The translations under genes were made by a program, and so were the position numbers. DNA of 7,659 nucleotides from CAIYXV01 sp035506255 (GTDB taxonomy: Bacteria > Margulisbacteria > WOR-1 > XYC2-FULL-46-14 > WPAF01), in assembly GCA_035506255.1 (NCBI GenBank), contig DATJPS010000019.1, forward strand, positions 1 through 7,659, given 5' to 3'. The notes under the pieces were generated by a model. It was not told where the DNA came from. It worked only from the letters and a program-made list of their open reading frames with translations, and searched no databases. Below are positions 5,962 to 7,659 of the stretch, in pieces; position 1 is the stretch's first letter, and each line of letters opens with the position of its first letter.

Positions 5962-6704
5962 GCTCTACCGAAGCCCAGATCAGTGAGATCTTTTCTTCAT
6001 ATCAGGGAGAAGGCCCGTACATCGGGGAGCGGCAGGTCTTTGTCCGCTTTGCCGGCTGCAACCTGGCCTGCCAGTTCTGCGATACCCCGCAGGCCCTTTC
6101 GCTTTCACCTTCGTATAAAGTGATGCACGACCACCCGGTGAGCGAGAACAACCCGGCCACCGCCGCCCGCCTGCTGGAGCACGTTTCCTCTTTCCTAAAG
6201 ACCGCCGGGTTGCACCATTCGCTCGCGGTCACCGGGGGGGAGCCGCTTTTGCAAGTTGATTTCCTTAAGAATTTCCTCCCTCAGGTAAAAGAGCTGAAAC
6301 TCCCGGTCTATCTCGAGACCAACGGTGTCCTGCCCAAGCATCTTCAGGAAGTGATCGATCTGGTAGACATCGTATCGATGGACTTTAAGCTTCCCTCTGC
6401 CACCGGACAGAGCCCTTACTGGACGGAACATAAGCTTTGCCTGGAAGCGGCGTACGGAAAGGACCTGTTCGTCAAAATGGTGGTGACCAAAGAGACCAAG
6501 GCGGTCGACATCGACCAGGCGGCCTCGATCATTTCCGCGATCGACGCCGAGATCCCGGTAATACTCCAGCCGGTGACGCCGCACGGCCCGGTCAAGCACC
6601 GGCCTACGATGCAGGAGATAAACGCGTTCTTCGCCGTGGCCAAGCGGAAGCTGAAGAGGGTGAGGGTGATCCCCCAGATGCACAAGGTGCTGGGTATTGT
6701 ATGA
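5958..6704 (+). CDS. queE: 7-carboxy-7-deazaguanine synthase (radical SAM)
   Basis: QueE converts 6-carboxytetrahydropterin into 7-carboxy-7-deazaguanine, the step that forms the deazapurine core of preQ0 and queuosine. The 248-residue protein opens with SEIFSSYQGEGPYIGERQVF, typical of QueE. It has a CX3CX2C cluster motif, C34NLACQFC41 followed by DT, which would bind the radical-SAM [4Fe-4S]. T92GGEP96 is the SAM-binding GGE motif, and ETNG and MDFKLPS follow in the expected order. The GTG start at 5958 overlaps the scpB stop by 4 nt; the only purine-rich site (GAAGAGG, 5936-5942) is 15 nt upstream, so re-initiation after scpB is likely. No queC, queD or folE lies nearby, so the final product (tRNA queuosine or a DNA 7-deazaguanine) cannot be told from context. 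A QueE-like radical SAM enzyme with another substrate is the main alternative. Confidence 0.85.
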   Translation: MSSTEAQISEIFSSYQGEGPYIGERQVFVRFAGCNLACQFCDTPQALSLSPSYKVMHDHPVSENNPATAARLLEHVSSFLKTAGLHHSLAVTGGEPLLQVDFLKNFLPQVKELKLPVYLETNGVLPKHLQEVIDLVDIVSMDFKLPSATGQSPYWTEHKLCLEAAYGKDLFVKMVVTKETKAVDIDQAASIISAIDAEIPVILQPVTPHGPVKHRPTMQEINAFFAVAKRKLKRVRVIPQMHKVLGIV

Positions 6705-6783
6705 AAATCCGAAATCCGAATGCCAGAAATCCGAACAAGGAAGGCCTTCGGCATATTGAATACAATGTTCGGACTTCGGATTT
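6705..6783. repeat. Imperfect palindrome with AAATCCGAA units between convergent genes
   Basis: The left arm (6705-6720) is two overlapping copies of AAATCCGAA, and a third copy sits at 6727-6735. The right arm (6768-6783) is its reverse complement with a single A:C mismatch, 15 of 16 positions pairing. The 47-nt interior contains the self-complementary GAAGGCCTTC (6740-6749). The element fills the whole 82-bp gap between queE and the minus-strand gene. Short T runs follow it on each strand, so it could be a bidirectional terminator. The unit also looks like the dispersed short repeats found in intergenic regions of several uncultured phyla, which is recollection only. Confidence 0.65.
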
Positions 6784-6786
6784 GTT

Positions 6787-7659
6787 TTAAGTATGTTTCA
6801 GGTGAAGGGTGGCTTCCAGCCACTTGATGTTCCGCGCCCGTTCCGGATCATGGCCGAGTTTTTCCATCGAACGCAATAACTCCAATTTGTAGCGCGCCGC
6901 TTCGACCGCCAGCGTCTCCAATTTCTTGTGGATCCATTCCAGCCCTTTGGTCGGCAGGTCGATGTCGATCTGCCGGATCTTTTTGGTGAGGGACGCGATC
7001 CGCCGGGAATATGAAGTGAATTCCTTCCGGGACGATGAAAGCACCCGCTTCAAGTGGCAGTCCTTGAGCATGGAAACGATCTTCAAAAAGGCGATCCGTC
7101 GGGCCGACAGGTTGATAAAATCGAACTCCTCTTTAGTAACTCCGAGCTCCTTAAGCGTGGCCTTGACGCGGAAAAGGCGGAAGCGGATCACCAGCCGGTT
7201 GAACCACGAATCGGCGAAGAGGAGGCCGATCTCCAGAATCTTGCATTCGTCGAGCAGGAGGATCCTCACCCTTTCCTCGGGGGAGAGGTCTCCGGCCAGC
7301 AGGAGGTCGCCGTGGTGGTCGATGTTGATCTTCTCCAGCTTCCAGGCGGAAAGGTCGAGATTCAGCTCCTTGGCCAGGCCGAGCAGTTCGTCGACGTTCG
7401 GTTTAAGGACGAACTTCAATATCTCTCGCAGGACGCGGCTTTCAAGGTCGAACAGAAAATCGAAGATGGTGTCCGAGATCCGCTTCTTTATCCATTCGAA
7501 CGGGAGCGCCGCTTTGATATATAGGTCGTTCAGCACGAAGCGCCGCCCCTTTGCCAACTCTTCTTTTTTCTTATGTTCTTTCTGGCGTTTTTCCTCGTAC
7601 TTGCGGATGCGGTCGATGGACGAAGCGTCGTTCAGCTTCTGCACGTAATCGTCTATTTT
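6787..7659 (-). CDS. Hypothetical charged, helix-rich protein, 5' end outside the window
   Basis: I do not recognise a family. The minus-strand frame stays open to the right edge; a GTG at 7644 is possible, but five in-frame codons (KIDDY) precede it without a stop and no ribosome binding site is visible, so the gene probably starts beyond 7659. At least 290 residues are present. The N-terminal part is a Lys/Glu/Arg-rich stretch of about 25 residues likely to be a coiled coil (IRKYEEKRQKEHKKKEELAK). The rest is predominantly helical by eye, with many Leu, Lys, Arg and Glu, a clear HHGDLLLAGDLSPEER turn region, only two cysteines, and no obvious membrane segment or catalytic motif. The C terminus is another charged helical stretch. 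The gene faces the operon and ends 3 bp from the palindromic repeat. Its codon use resembles its neighbours and gives no sign of recent transfer. Confidence 0.75.
   Translation of the reverse strand, partial: KIDDYVQKLNDASSIDRIRKYEEKRQKEHKKKEELAKGRRFVLNDLYIKAALPFEWIKKRISDTIFDFLFDLESRVLREILKFVLKPNVDELLGLAKELNLDLSAWKLEKINIDHHGDLLLAGDLSPEERVRILLLDECKILEIGLLFADSWFNRLVIRFRLFRVKATLKELGVTKEEFDFINLSARRIAFLKIVSMLKDCHLKRVLSSSRKEFTSYSRRIASLTKKIRQIDIDLPTKGLEWIHKKLETLAVEAARYKLELLRSMEKLGHDPERARNIKWLEATLHLKHT

Noticed and set aside
6701..6790. 29-codon frame starting at the ATGA overlap with the queE stop
   Set aside because: It is formed by the AAATCCGAA repeat (Arg-Asn-Pro repeats) and has no ribosome binding site. 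It is best seen as a by-product of the palindrome.
6926..7648. 240-codon plus-strand frame opposite the hypothetical gene
   Set aside because: Its product is extremely rich in Ser and Arg, as expected of the complement of Lys/Glu/Leu codons. The minus-strand frame has a normal protein composition and ends neatly at the convergent spacer.
1..7659. Search for CRISPR arrays, insertion sequences, defence or toxin genes, riboswitches
   Set aside because: I saw no regularly spaced repeats, transposase motifs, riboswitch-like leader or defence domains. Apart from the two end genes, every gene belongs to a known core family.

Overview
This window is an ordinary, gene-dense stretch of a bacterial chromosome. 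The base composition is moderately GC-rich, and the genes are packed with overlaps of a few bases. I cannot name the organism. DNA polymerase III delta, ScpA/ScpB, a class B penicillin-binding protein and a bacterial-type TrpRS show it is a bacterium with peptidoglycan. The tRNA genes without an encoded CCA, a [4Fe-4S]-type TrpRS cysteine signature and an AAATCCGAA-type intergenic repeat remind me of uncultured, deep-branching phyla (for example Omnitrophica-, Elusimicrobia- or Margulisbacteria-like bins). That placement is a guess.

Layout: (1) 2-865, the 3' part of a gene for an SH3/TPR protein, followed by a GC-rich hairpin without a T tract. (2) 911-1078, two tandem threonine tRNA genes, Thr(CGU) and Thr(UGU). 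(3) 1089-6704, six co-directional genes with no gap longer than 9 bp: holA (polymerase III clamp-loader delta), an ftsI-like transpeptidase, trpS, scpA, scpB and queE. (4) 6705-6786, a convergent intergenic region filled by an imperfect palindrome built from AAATCCGAA units. (5) 6787 to the window end, a minus-strand gene for a charged, probably helical protein of unknown function, cut off at its 5' end.

The six-gene chain is probably one transcription unit, possibly read through from the tRNA genes. Its products serve core growth: replication clamp loading, septal wall synthesis, tryptophan charging, chromosome condensation with SMC, and 7-deazaguanine synthesis for tRNA (or possibly DNA) modification. 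Nothing here looks like a new defence or mobile system. The points most worth a second look are the four-cysteine TrpRS, the holA start only 10 nt after a tRNA 3' end with no Shine-Dalgarno sequence, the U50:U64 mismatch shared by both tRNA-Thr genes, and the palindromic repeat at 6705-6783.
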